A DNA stretch of 18,416 nucleotides from Monoraphidium neglectum (Eukaryota > Chlorophyta > Chlorophyceae > Sphaeropleales > Selenastraceae). This document shows, in pieces, positions 9,074 to 17,567 of the stretch. Below the pieces are notes generated by a model. It was not told the DNA's origin. It did no database searches and worked only from the letters and a program-made list of their open reading frames with translations. Made by a program: the position numbers and the translations under genes. Within the stretch, counting starts at the first letter, position 1. Each line of letters opens with the position of its first letter. The stretch spans positions 1-18,416 of the forward strand of contig NW_014012691.1 in NCBI RefSeq assembly GCF_000611645.1, written 5' to 3'.

Positions 9074-9634
9074 ATGGCTCCTCAACAGCGGTGGTACAGC
9101 GGCACGTTTGCCCGCACAGCGCTGCCGATGTTTGGGTTTGTGCTGCTCTGCTGGTACGGCCTTGACCAGCTCGTCAGCAGCAAGCTCAAGATACGGGTGC
9201 GCGGTGACAAGGCGAAGGGATGGGGCAGCAGTCGCAGTTGGGTGCGATACGAATGCTTGGTCCCTCGACAGAGCAAGCCGCTTGCGCAGCTGCGTCAAGC
9301 ACCTGGGATCAGAACCCCCATCCCTCAACCCTCTCACACTGCCCACCCCCAGCAAAGCGTCCGCGGCTACGACAAGGTGGAGGAGTATGACCCCATAGAG
9401 CGGCTCAGGCGGCTGGAGGGGGCGCGCGGCGGCGGTGGCAGCGGGGGTGGCGGTGGCAACAGTAGCGGACATGGCAGCAATGACAGCGGCAGCGGCCCAG
9501 GCAAGCAGCCCGGGGCGGCAGCCCCGTCTGCGCTGGCGTCGCTGGAGGAGGAGCTTGCCGCACTGCAGGCCAGCCTCAAAATTGACGACTTTGATTACAA
9601 GCCGGTGCCGCGGACGGTGGATGATGAGGAGTAG
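9074..9634 (+). CDS. COX16: COX16-like cytochrome c oxidase assembly protein
   Basis: Two exons, 9074-9196 and 9353-9634, joined in phase 0 (GTGCGC donor, CCCCAG acceptor), encode 134 aa. COX16 is a small mitochondrial inner-membrane protein needed to assemble cytochrome c oxidase; in yeast and animals it acts in joining the COX1 and COX2 modules. The protein fits this in order: a short N-terminal part RWYSGTFART, one membrane segment (PMFGFVLLCWYGLDQLV), then QSVRGYDKVEEYDPIERL. It ends in LEEELAALQASLKIDDFDYK followed by PVPR, which resembles the conserved COX16 C-terminus (SLEDELK.L..K.DID.Y.YK..P in plants, from memory). A Gly/Ser-rich insert (about residues 65-94) separates the two conserved parts and is not usual for the family. 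The start is the ATG just before the membrane segment. A TGTAA signal follows at 9750-9754. The identification is by pattern only. Confidence 0.72.
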   Translation: MAPQQRWYSGTFARTALPMFGFVLLCWYGLDQLVSSKLKIRVRGDKAKGWGSSRSWVRYECLVPRQSKPLAQLRQAPGIRTPIPQPSHTAHPQQSVRGYDKVEEYDPIERLRRLEGARGGGGSGGGGGNSSGHGSNDSGSGPGKQPGAAAPSALASLEEELAALQASLKIDDFDYKPVPRTVDDEE

Positions 9635-9953
9635 GCCAGGCTGTGTGGCGGCTGGGTTGCACTGACGGTTGGTTTGTTTGTTGGGTGCGGCGTTGGACCA
9701 TCTTTGAGCTGGAGGCTGCTACGTCCTCTGCTATGTCCATGCAGGATCATGTAATAGCGCTCGTTGGCATTAACAGTTGGCAACAACCAGCCGTCTATAT
9801 CAAGCTCAAAAAATGCCAAGCCAAGTCAAGCTCATGGACACAGCAACTGGCACAATGCAGCTTACTGACTGCACAGCATGCCGCAAAACGGTATCACCAC
9901 CACAGAGGACCGCGCCCCGAGCAGCAGCGCTCACGGCCTCTGCCCGGACACAC
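9635..9953. other. Intergenic 3' flank shared by COX16 and F-box copy A; left part of the duplicated unit
   Basis: This holds the 3' UTR of the COX16-like gene and the 3' end of the convergent leucine-rich gene. From about 9650 the sequence is recognisably related to 14190-14525 (shared runs such as GTTGG.TTTGTTG, CTATGTCCA.GC and GAGCAGCAGCGC), so the duplicated unit begins within the COX16 3' flank. No coding region is supported here. Confidence 0.6.
9750..9754 (+). terminator. TGTAA poly(A) signal of the COX16-like gene
   Basis: TGTAA in the context GATCATGTAATAG lies 116 bases after the COX16 stop codon. It is the first such signal on the + strand. Confidence 0.6.
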
Positions 9954-12491
9954 CTACCAGTCCGGAAACTGCACCAACCTGAGGGTCAGGTACTCCTTGT
10001 GCGGCGCCGCTAAGGCCGCACGCGCGGCCTCGAGCTCGGCCTTGCCCTCGGGACCCCCCTGCAAGGCTTTTGGGGCCTGCAGACATACATCCACACGCGC
10101 CAAGGACGCCGGCCGCAGCGACAACAGCGGCGCCAACAGTACGGTGATGGACGCCTCCCACCCGCCGCCGCTGGATCCACGCTGCCCGCTGCCCTCACCA
10201 AATTCGACGCCCCGACCGCCCGTGCCTGCCGGGCCGGGGACGAGCGGGGGCAGGGGCCCCAGAGACACCAGGACGAGCGAGAGCTCTTCGAGCCGGGTGA
10301 AGAGTGGCAGCGACAGAAGGCCTCGCGCCGCAGAAGTGGGCGCATCTCGCCCCCAACCGTCGCCCGGGTGCGCTGAGTTCTCCAGCATCAGGCTGAGGCG
10401 CCTGAGGCGTGCGCCCATTGCCGCGCCTATCAATGCCAGGACCTGGGTACATGGCGAGTTTGTGGTGGGAGTTGCAGTGCATGATCAGGGCGGATCAGCA
10501 GACGGCTGCGCACGTCACTGGCTTGCATCGCCAACAGCAGGCCGAGCCCCCGTCGGCGCACGCAGTGCACGCCGCGGCTGGCGTCGTGCCTGCGTGCGTG
10601 GCCGTTGCATACCAGGCGTGAGCGCATGCGTCAAGCGACGCGCGCCTTGCTCTGAATGTGCGCGCCCCCTGCCCCGCCCCCAAGCTCACCGCAAGTGGCT
10701 CCCCCGCGTGCCCAAGGTACAGGTCAAGCTCCTCAACAGCACCGCCCGCCCATGCTAGCGCCCACGTGCACAGCCGGCGGCTGACCCACTCGCCCGCGCG
10801 CGGGCCTGCCAGCAAGTCGGGCTCCATCTGCGAGATCTTCACAGCGCGCAGCCGCGGCAGCTCCGCCAGGAAGCCCAGGCCATCGCCGCCGTTCAGCTCG
10901 TCCTCCTCGTCCTCTTCCTCCTCCTCGCGCTCACTGAGGATGCGGCACTTTTTGAACGTCACCCGCTCCAGCGTGGGATGCTCTTGAAGCGCCGCCTCCA
11001 GCCGCACGCCCCACTGCAGGGCCTCCAGGACGGACAGGGAGGTCAGCTGCGGCGCGAGCCGCGCGAGCACCACATCGGACGGGCCCAGGCGCATTTCCTT
11101 AAGCGTCTCCGGCAGCGCGGCCGGGCTGCCGTGCGGCAGGAGGACGCCTGAGTCGGCATAGAGGACGTCCAGCGCGGGGGCAGCGCGCGAGATGCCCGCT
11201 ATGGCAGCGGCGTCGAGCGGCTCTGGGGCCAGCAGGTCGGCGTCGGTGACGTCATCCTCAACAGCCTCCCTGGCGCCAGCAGACACATAGGCACGGGGCG
11301 TGGGAGTGGCGCAGCCGTCGAGGCGGGTCCGTCAAGCAGCGGGCTGGCCGGCGCCTCGGACACATCTCAGCGCGTGCGGGTGACTCTCACGCATCCCAGG
11401 CGATTGCACGCATGTACAGCGACACCCAACTCCATCCCACAGCTGCTCACCGTGATGTAAGACACGGGCCACGCAGCCGCAGCTTGGTCAGCGCCGCCAG
11501 GGCCCCGCCCTCGGCGCACACGCCGCGTAGCGCGCCCTCCGCCACAGCCGGCAGCGCCTCCAACACCCGCAGGCGCGCCAGCGGCGCCAGCCGCAGCGGG
11601 CGCGCGCCCGGCGGCTCTGGGTCGCGGCCTTCCACCCTGAGAACCTCGAGCGCTGTCAGGGCCCCCACCGCAGCCGCCACGGCGTCCCAAGCCTCGCGCG
11701 CCCCCGGCTCGTCTGCGGGGCCATACCTGAACGCGAGCCACGTCAGGCCGGACAACTGGGGCAGGTGGCGCGATGTATCGCGGGCGACCAGGCCGGTGCA
11801 GTTCTGGAGGTCGACGCTGCGCAGGGTGCCCGCCGCCGGGGACAGCGCCGCAAACAGGCCCGTCGCGCCAGCGCCGGCGGCGCCGCCGGGCGCGACCCTG
11901 GCGTCCCCCAACAGCTGCACAGAGACCAGGTTTGGGCAGCGGGCGGTGAGCAGCGCGAGGGCGTGCACGAGGTCGTCGGGGCCGGTCAAGGAGTCTGCCT
12001 CAATGAAGAGCGACAGCACCGAGGGCCACGCGGCGCCAGCGGCCTGCAGGTTTTTGGGGAGCTCCACGGCGGCCCCGGTGTGCAGGTACACATGCAGGGT
12101 GGTGACCTGATGAGGTGGAGCCAAGCAGGGGCAGCATGGCCTTGACCACCGGCGTGCATAAGTGAGGGGGGCTTTGCACCTGGCTCAACCGCCGCGCTGC
12201 GCAGGTGGCACGCGTCGCGCCCGGCGTGGCCTGGGCCTCGGCAGGCAGACGCGTCGCGCCGCGAGCTGGACCCACCCGCGCGAAACGAGTGCCGATGTCC
12301 CGCAGGCACGTGGGTGACCTCCTCATGTCATTCCAGTTAGTTTCAGAGGAGGAGACATGGAGCTGCGACAGCCTCGCCTCCACCGCGGCGCGCAGGGTGC
12401 GGCACGTGCGCGCCACCGCGATGGCGACGCTCTCATTCTCCCTAGTCGCCAGGCGCGGCACCAAAGCTTGCCACAGCTCATCCGACGCCAT
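9954..12491 (-). CDS. F-box-like leucine-rich protein, copy A
   Basis: Four exons on the - strand encode 646 aa: 12491-12276, 12106-11451, 11269-10690 and 10442-9954. The junction phases (0, 2, 0) are the same as in copy B. The N-terminus SDELWQALVPRLA.....VAIAVARTCRTLRA (residues 3-45) has the spacing of an F-box, which would bind the SKP1 adaptor of an SCF ubiquitin ligase. Exon 1 joins exon 2 as TRFAR-VTTLHVYLHTG. The rest is a chain of leucine-rich, ribonuclease-inhibitor-like segments, for example LPQLSGLTWLAFRYG, LTALEVLRVEG, LAPLARLRVLEALPAV, LAALTKLRLRG and LFTRLEELSLVL. A Glu/Asp run lies at about residues 404-416. It ends in QFPDW at TAG 9956-9954. No canonical regular LRR series is claimed, and the substrate is unknown. 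It is intact, divergent from the kinase relic on the + strand, and convergent with COX16. The F-box call is moderate, and a plain LRR protein is the alternative. Confidence 0.78.
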
Positions 12492-12564
12492 CGTCTAGAA
12501 CGTTGTGGCGTTTGTCAAGACTTGATGCGGGCAATGTGCGGTGCGCTCTGCAGACCGCTTGCGT

Positions 12565-12608
12565 GGAACGGTCAGCAGCACTAGCCGAGCCCGGCAGCGC
12601 AGGTGCAC
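12565..12608. promoter_or_regulatory. 44-base block identical in both copies (copy A)
   Basis: This begins GGAACGGTCAGCAGCACTAG and is identical to 17139-17182. It lies 74-117 bases upstream of the leucine-rich protein's start codon, in either its 5' UTR or its proximal promoter. Confidence 0.6.
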
Positions 12609-12723
12609 CACAGGCACCAGCAGCTCCAATACCTTGGCCTAGGACAATCCTGCCGCCTTGGTAGGTCTCAACGGCCGTTGAGCTTACAATATTGCACTAT
12701 TAAGGATAGCCATCCGTACAGTG

Positions 12724-12772
12724 AAGATCTGATGATGCTGCCGGCCGCTGGCGGGGTGCGCAACTTTACATA
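12724..12772. promoter_or_regulatory. 49-base block identical in both copies (copy A)
   Basis: This begins AAGATCTGATGATGCTGCCG and is identical to 17302-17350, although the bases on either side have changed between copies. It includes the GC-rich near-palindrome GCCGGCCGCTGGC. It is a candidate core promoter or factor-binding cluster. Confidence 0.6.
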
Positions 12773-12969
12773 CGAATGAATACTTAGGTCAATGTAGATC
12801 TAGGCGGCAATTGCAGGCGTCAGGCTCAACCTCCCGGCGTAGCCGCCTCGTCCCGGCCCAGCTTCCGCCGCCCCGCGTTCAGCTTAGAGCAGGGGGGTCT
12901 TGGCACCGGCTGGGCCAGTGGCATGTTTGTGCGAATCTAGCAGCAAGCAATGTGTCCATGCACCCGCAC

Positions 12970-13690
12970 ATGCATGCCAACCCGCAACACCTCTCGCCCG
13001 TCCCCACATCGCCACGGCTCAACGATGCAGCTGTGATCGGAGAGGGCGGCTTTGGCCGCGTCTTCAGGGCCATGCTCGTCGCAACACCCGTCGCCATCAA
13101 GGCAGGACAGCTGTGTAGCAAGGGGCTTCCATGTAACCCCACAACGCCACCCCCTTGCGCTCCAGCTGCTTGGAGTTGCATGATGACAACACCCCCACCC
13201 TATGCCCCCACTGCGACGGCTGCGACCTTGAAGAAATGCCTTAACATGCCCTGCTGGACTGCCCTGCCTACACGGACCTGCGGGCCGCGCCGGGCTTCGC
13301 ACCCTTGCTTGCGGACCTGCCTGCACATGCCCGATATGCGCCCTTGTGCGCAGCGCGGACCAGCATACACTGAGGGCCTTTGTGCACGCCTGCTTCGAAC
13401 GGCGAAGAGTGGCCACTCACACCCAGCTAAATCCCTGTCACACAATGCTGATGCTGCAAAGTCATATCCCATGAGCCTGGATGGCTCCAGGAGCGGGCGG
13501 CCGCGGGATCTTGTAACAACCCTTATTTTAATTCATGATGCCCCCTCTGGCTCCCCCCCCCGGCCCCCAGCCGGCCAACATATTCATTGACGGCGCCCTC
13601 AACGCAAAGCTGGGGGACGTGGGCCTCGCCGCTGCAGCGCGTGAGGACTGGACCGGGGAGGGCGCAGTGCGCTCGCAGCCTGGGGGCGGC
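12970..13690 (+). pseudogene. Receptor-like kinase relic, copy A
   Basis: Only two pieces of a protein kinase remain. The first (in frame from 12970, clear from 13021 to 13101) encodes LNDAAVIGEGGFGRVFRAML followed by VATPVAIK, the glycine loop and the catalytic Lys. It ends at the same point as exon 1 of copy B. The second (13571 to about 13676) encodes PANIFIDGALNAKLGDVGLA, subdomains VIb-VII with DVG in place of DFG, followed by AAAAREDWTGEG, and soon reaches a stop. The exon with the alpha-C Glu (VMDEGGLQ in copy B), the hinge and the HRD motif are missing. Between the pieces lies a retroelement fragment. Compared with copy B, 7 bases are lost between the probable start codon and the glycine loop, which breaks the frame from that ATG. 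The copy cannot make an active kinase. Confidence 0.72.
13174..13470 (+). mobile_element. Decayed non-LTR-type reverse transcriptase fragment (zinc-binding C-terminal end)
   Basis: The + strand frame through 13176 reads LHDDNTPTLCPHCDGCDLEE, then a stop (TAA 13242-13244), then HALLDCPAYTDLR. This is the C-x2-C ... H-x4-C pattern typical of the zinc-binding tail of non-LTR retroelement reverse transcriptases. It continues through LLADLPAHARYAPLCAARTS to about 13365. After a one-base shift it reads LRAFVHACFERRR. The internal stop and the frameshift show decay. The left edge is close to 13174, where homology with the kinase intron of copy B stops. The right edge is not clear, and no target-site duplication or poly(A) tail is seen. 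The identification rests on the motif only. Confidence 0.55.
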
Positions 13691-14525
13691 TGCTGCTGAT
13701 TATCGGGCTCTGCAGCGAGGAGGATTGGGTCAAAGGCGACTGTATTGTGCCCAGGTGATTCAACGATGCAGAGGATGTATACGCGGTACAGGCGCCTCGC
13801 TCATCGTCACAGCGATGGTCAAACACTCGCCCGCGTTCCGTGAACACTCAGTTGCTGCCAAGCTCGCGCGTAGCTGATTGGCGGCCAGGAGTGTGCCCGC
13901 CAGCAGATGGTAGTGTTTTTGTTTGAGCATAGGCAAGGAAGAGTTGAGAAACTGCACAAATCATCTGCAAGATTAATCTGTGTGACAGATTGTCGGTGCT
14001 TTCGGTTGTATTTGCAGGCTGTGAAACACGATTCCCCTTTTGCATGCACTGCTCACTCACCTTGACATCGTGCATGCAACAGATACTGCTGCCTTTGCCA
14101 GCGGATGTTTGCTGTGGTAGCCAGCTAGCCACGAAATGCTGCTGCATCAGCCGCCCCTATGCTGCGCCGCCCACATCGCGGCGGATGGCCGCCATTTAAT
14201 AGTCAGTTGGTTATTTGTTGAGTGCGTAGTTGCGCCACCTTTCGGCTGCATGCTGCTATGTCCACTGCTCTGTCCATCCAGGATGAAGCAAGTTGGCTCA
14301 ATCTGGCATGATTGAGGGCAGCAAGCAGACGTCCATTGCAAGCTCAAAGTAACGCATTGTGGCAACTCAAATCATGTGTCGAGACACACCAAGTGGAAAT
14401 ACACAGCATGCGGACTGCACAACAGTCCGAAGCATGCTGACTGCACAGCAGGCCACAAACCAATCTAACTGCCGCAGCGGACCGTGCCGTGAGCAGCAGC
14501 GCCCACAGCATCCGCCCCAACACAG
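13691..14525. other. Spacer between the two duplicated units
   Basis: From 13691 to about 14185 there is no counterpart elsewhere in the window and no supported coding region. The composition is lower in GC, with the palindrome AGATTAATCT near 13970. From about 14190 to 14525 the sequence resembles 9650-9953, the 3' flank of F-box copy A and COX16, and so marks the start of unit B. The COX16 coding sequence itself is not repeated here. Confidence 0.5.
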
Positions 14526-17065
14526 CTACCAGCCGCTGCCAAACTGCTCCAGTTCAAGTTCCAGGTACTCCCGGTGTGGCGCAACCAAGGACGCGCACCC
14601 AGCCTCGAGCTCGGCCTCCCCGTTGGGCCCCCCATCACGGGGCATCGGGGCCTGCATAACTATTGCCACTTCCACCAGCGACGCCGGCCGCAGCGACGAC
14701 AGCGGCGCCAGAAACGCGGCGATGGGCGCCTCCCAGCCGCGGCTGCGGGATCCACGCTGGCCGCCGCGCTTGCGGCCTTTGCCGCGAATGTCCCTGCGTG
14801 CCAGGGTGGGGGCTGCCGCGGGCAGGGGCCCTAGAGGCAGTAGGATGAGGACGAGCTCTTCGAGCCGGGTGAAGAGCGGCAGAGACAGAAGGCCGCGCCC
14901 TGCGTCGCCGGGCGCGTCGCACCCCCAACCGTAGCCCGAATGCGCTGCGTTGTCCAGCTCCAGGCTGAGGCGTCTGAGGCGTGCACCCATTGCCGCACCT
15001 AGCAAGGCCATCACCTGGGTTTCCAAAAAAGTTGGCGAGCAATGGCGGGGGTTGCGGCGCGTGTGTGCCGCTCAGCAGACCGCTGGGGATGGCGCCGGCT
15101 TGCCTCATCAACAGCGAGCCGAGCCCCGGTCGGTGCACGCAGTGCACCCGCCGCGGCTTGTGTCGTGCCTTCGTGCGTGGCCGTTGCATACGGGGCGTGT
15201 GCGCGTGCCGTCGAGCGACGCGTGCCTTGCGGTGGGGGTGCGCTCCAACCCCTGCCCCCGGCCCTCGAGCTCACCGCGAGTGGCTCCCCTGCGTGCCCCA
15301 GGTACAGGTCAAGCTCCTCCACAGCGCCGCCCGCCCACGCCAGCGCCCACGTGCACAGCCGGCGGCTGACCCACTCGCCCGCACGCGGCCCGGCCAGCAG
15401 GTCGTGCTCAAACCGCGAGATCGTCACCTCACGCAGCTGCGGCAGCTGCGCCAGGAACCCCAGGCCGTCGCCGCCATTCAGCTCGTCCTCCTGCTCCTCG
15501 TCCTCCTCGTCTTCCTCGTGGTCGTCCAGGGCGAAACCCCTGTCAAACGTCACCCCCTCCAGCTCAGGGTGGCTGTCAAGCGCCGCCTGCAGCCGCACGC
15601 CCCAGTCCAGGGCGTTCAGGACAGTGAGGAACATGAGCTGCGGCGTGAGCCGCGCGAGCACCACGTCTGACGGTCCCAGCCGCATGTCCGTCAGCGTCTC
15701 CGGCAGCGCGGCGGGGCTGCCGTGCGGCAGGAGGATGCCGAATTCTGCGGAGAGCTCGGCCAGCGCGGGCGCGGCGCCCGCGATGGCCGCGACGGCCGCA
15801 GCGCCGAGCGGCTCGGGGGCCAGCAGGTCGGCGTCAGTGACTTGATCCTCAACAATCAACCTGGTGCCAGCGCCCGCGGACACGTGGGCGTGGGGCGTGG
15901 GAGCGCGCCGCGGGCGAGGCAGGGCCGTCAAACAGCGGGCTGTATGGGCAGCTCGGACGCGCGTGCGGGCAATTCTCTTGCGTCTCAGGCACTTGCACGC
16001 GCCAACGGCGATCCATAACTCCATGACACAGCTGCTCACCGTGTCTTGCCACACCGGCCAAGCCGCAGCTCGGTCAGCGCCGCCAGGGCCGCCCCTTCGG
16101 CGCACACGCCGCGTAGCGCGCCCTCCGCCACCGCCGGCAGCGCCTCCAACACCCGCAGGCGCGCCAGCGGCGCCAGCCGCAGCGGGCGCGCGCCCGGCGG
16201 CTCTGGGTTGCGGCCTGCCACCATGAGGACCTCCAGCGCGGTCAGGGCCCCCACCGCGGCCGCCACGGCTTCCCAGGCCTCGCGCGCCCCGGGCCCCTCC
16301 GCGGGGCCGTACCTGAACGCGAGGCACGTCAGGCCGGACAACTGGGGCAGGTGGCGCGAAACGTCGCCGGCTTCAAGGCTGGTGCAGTCTGGGAGCTGAA
16401 CGCTGCGCAGGGTGCCCGCTGCCGCGGACAGCGCTGCAAAGAGCCCTGTTGCGCCCCGGCGCGTGGCTGTTCTGCGTGTAGCGCGGCCGGTCACGACCCT
16501 GGCGTCGCCGGACAGCTGAACATCCCCCAGGTTGGGGCAGCAGGCTATGAACATCGTGAGGGTGTGCACGAGGTCTCCGGGGCCGGTCCTGGAGTCTGCC
16601 TCAATGAAGAGCGACTGCACCGAGGGCCACGCGGCGCCAACGGATTGCAGGTGCATGGAGAGCTCTGCAGCGGCCCCGATGTGCAGGTACACATGCAGGG
16701 TATGGACCTGGTGGGGTGGAGACAAGCAGGGGCAGCATGGCTTTGACCACCGGCTTTGCATCGAGCTCGACCGCGCTGCACAGGGGGCCCATAACGCGCC
16801 CGCTGTGCCTGCGACACCACAGCCACGTCGCGCAGGGAGCTGGACCCACCCGCGCGAAACGCGTGCCGATGTCCCTTAAGCACGTGGGTGACCTTTGCGT
16901 GTCGCCGCGGGGAGGGTCGGAGGAGGATACATGGAGCTGCGACAGCCTTGCCTCCACCGCGGCGCGCAGGGTTCGGCACGTGCACGCCACCGCAATGGCG
17001 ACGCTCTCATTCTCCTTGGTCGCCAGGCGTGGCACCAAGGCTTGCCACAGCTCATCTGACGCCAT
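14526..17065 (-). CDS. F-box-like leucine-rich protein, copy B
   Basis: Four exons encode 652 aa: 17065-16850, 16707-16040, 15860-15275 and 15014-14526. Phases are as in copy A. Exons 1 and 4 have exactly the same length in both copies (216 and 489 bases). Exon 2 is 12 bases longer here (VVTGRATRRTATRRGATG in place of a shorter Gly/Ala stretch) and exon 3 is 6 bases longer, mostly in the acidic run (DDHEEDEEDEEQEDEL). The F-box-like N-terminus is nearly identical to that of copy A (ATKENESVAIAVACTCRTLR). A variable patch falls at residues 50-57 (DPPRGDTQ here, ETNWNDMR in copy A). Leucine-rich segments include LPQLSGLTCLAFRYG, LTALEVLMVAG, LAALTELRLG and LFTRLEELVLIL. It ends in FGSGW at TAG. 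It is intact and presumably functional, and diverges from the kinase gene at 17568. The substrate is unknown. Confidence 0.78.
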
Positions 17066-17138
17066 CGTCTAAAATTTTGCGGCGTTTGTCAAGAATTGAT
17101 GCGAGCGATGTGCGCTGCGCCCTGGAGACCGCTTGTGC

Positions 17139-17182
17139 GGAACGGTCAGCAGCACTAGCCGAGCCCGGCAGCGCAGGTGCAC
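17139..17182. promoter_or_regulatory. 44-base block identical in both copies (copy B)
   Basis: This is the counterpart of 12565-12608 and lies 74-117 bases upstream of the start codon of the copy B leucine-rich gene, the same distance as in copy A. Confidence 0.6.
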
Positions 17183-17301
17183 AACCGGCACCAGCTCCAA
17201 GAGTTTTGCTTATGACTATCCTGCCGCCCCTGTGGATTTCAACAGCGGTTTATCTCACAATGTTTCAGTATCACGGATAGCCATTCTACGGTACGGTACA
17301 A

Positions 17302-17350
17302 AAGATCTGATGATGCTGCCGGCCGCTGGCGGGGTGCGCAACTTTACATA
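17302..17350. promoter_or_regulatory. 49-base block identical in both copies (copy B)
   Basis: This is the counterpart of 12724-12772 and lies about 220 bases upstream of the proposed kinase start codon. Confidence 0.6.
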
Positions 17351-17567
17351 TGAGGAAATATTCAGGTCGGTATTTTCAAGTGCGCGAATGCGGGCGCCAG
17401 GCTCAAGACGCCGGCGTAGCACGCCTCGTCCCGGCCCAGCTTCCGCCGCTCCTCGTTTCAGGCAGCAGCTGAGGGCAGGAGGGGGTCTTGGCTCTTGGCA
17501 CCGGCTGAGCCAGCAGGGTGTTTGTGGGGATTCAGCAGTGAACCCATGTCAACGTGCCTGCAGATGC

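Larger units (their letters stand above)
12492..12969. promoter_or_regulatory. Head-to-head intergenic region, copy A
   Basis: This lies between the start codon of the leucine-rich gene (-) and the first kinase-like exon (+). It aligns over most of its length with 17066-17567. Two blocks are identical between copies: 12565-12608 (44 bases) and 12724-12772 (49 bases). It probably once served as a shared bidirectional promoter; the kinase side is now a relic. No TATA box can be assigned with confidence. Confidence 0.6.
17066..17567. promoter_or_regulatory. Bidirectional promoter region, copy B
   Basis: About 500 bases separate the divergent start codons of the leucine-rich gene (17065, -) and the kinase (17568, +). 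It contains the two blocks that are identical in copy A (17139-17182 and 17302-17350). The sequence after about 17380 is also related to copy A but with frame-breaking indels, so it is read as 5' UTR or leader rather than coding. Confidence 0.6.

Noticed and set aside
9643..10758. 371-codon open frame on +
   Set aside because: It is antisense to exons 3-4 of the leucine-rich gene copy A and gives a Pro/Ser/Arg-rich translation with no homology pattern.
12811..12969. Upstream part of the open frame leading into the copy A kinase exon as an N-terminal domain
   Set aside because: The matching region of copy B has indels that break this frame, so it is more likely a leader or UTR than conserved coding sequence.
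15011..16327. 438-codon open frame on - running across the copy B leucine-rich gene
   Set aside because: It only contains the real protein in exon 3 (15860-15275). Elsewhere it reads introns and the wrong frame of exon 2. The spliced model matches copy A exactly and is preferred.
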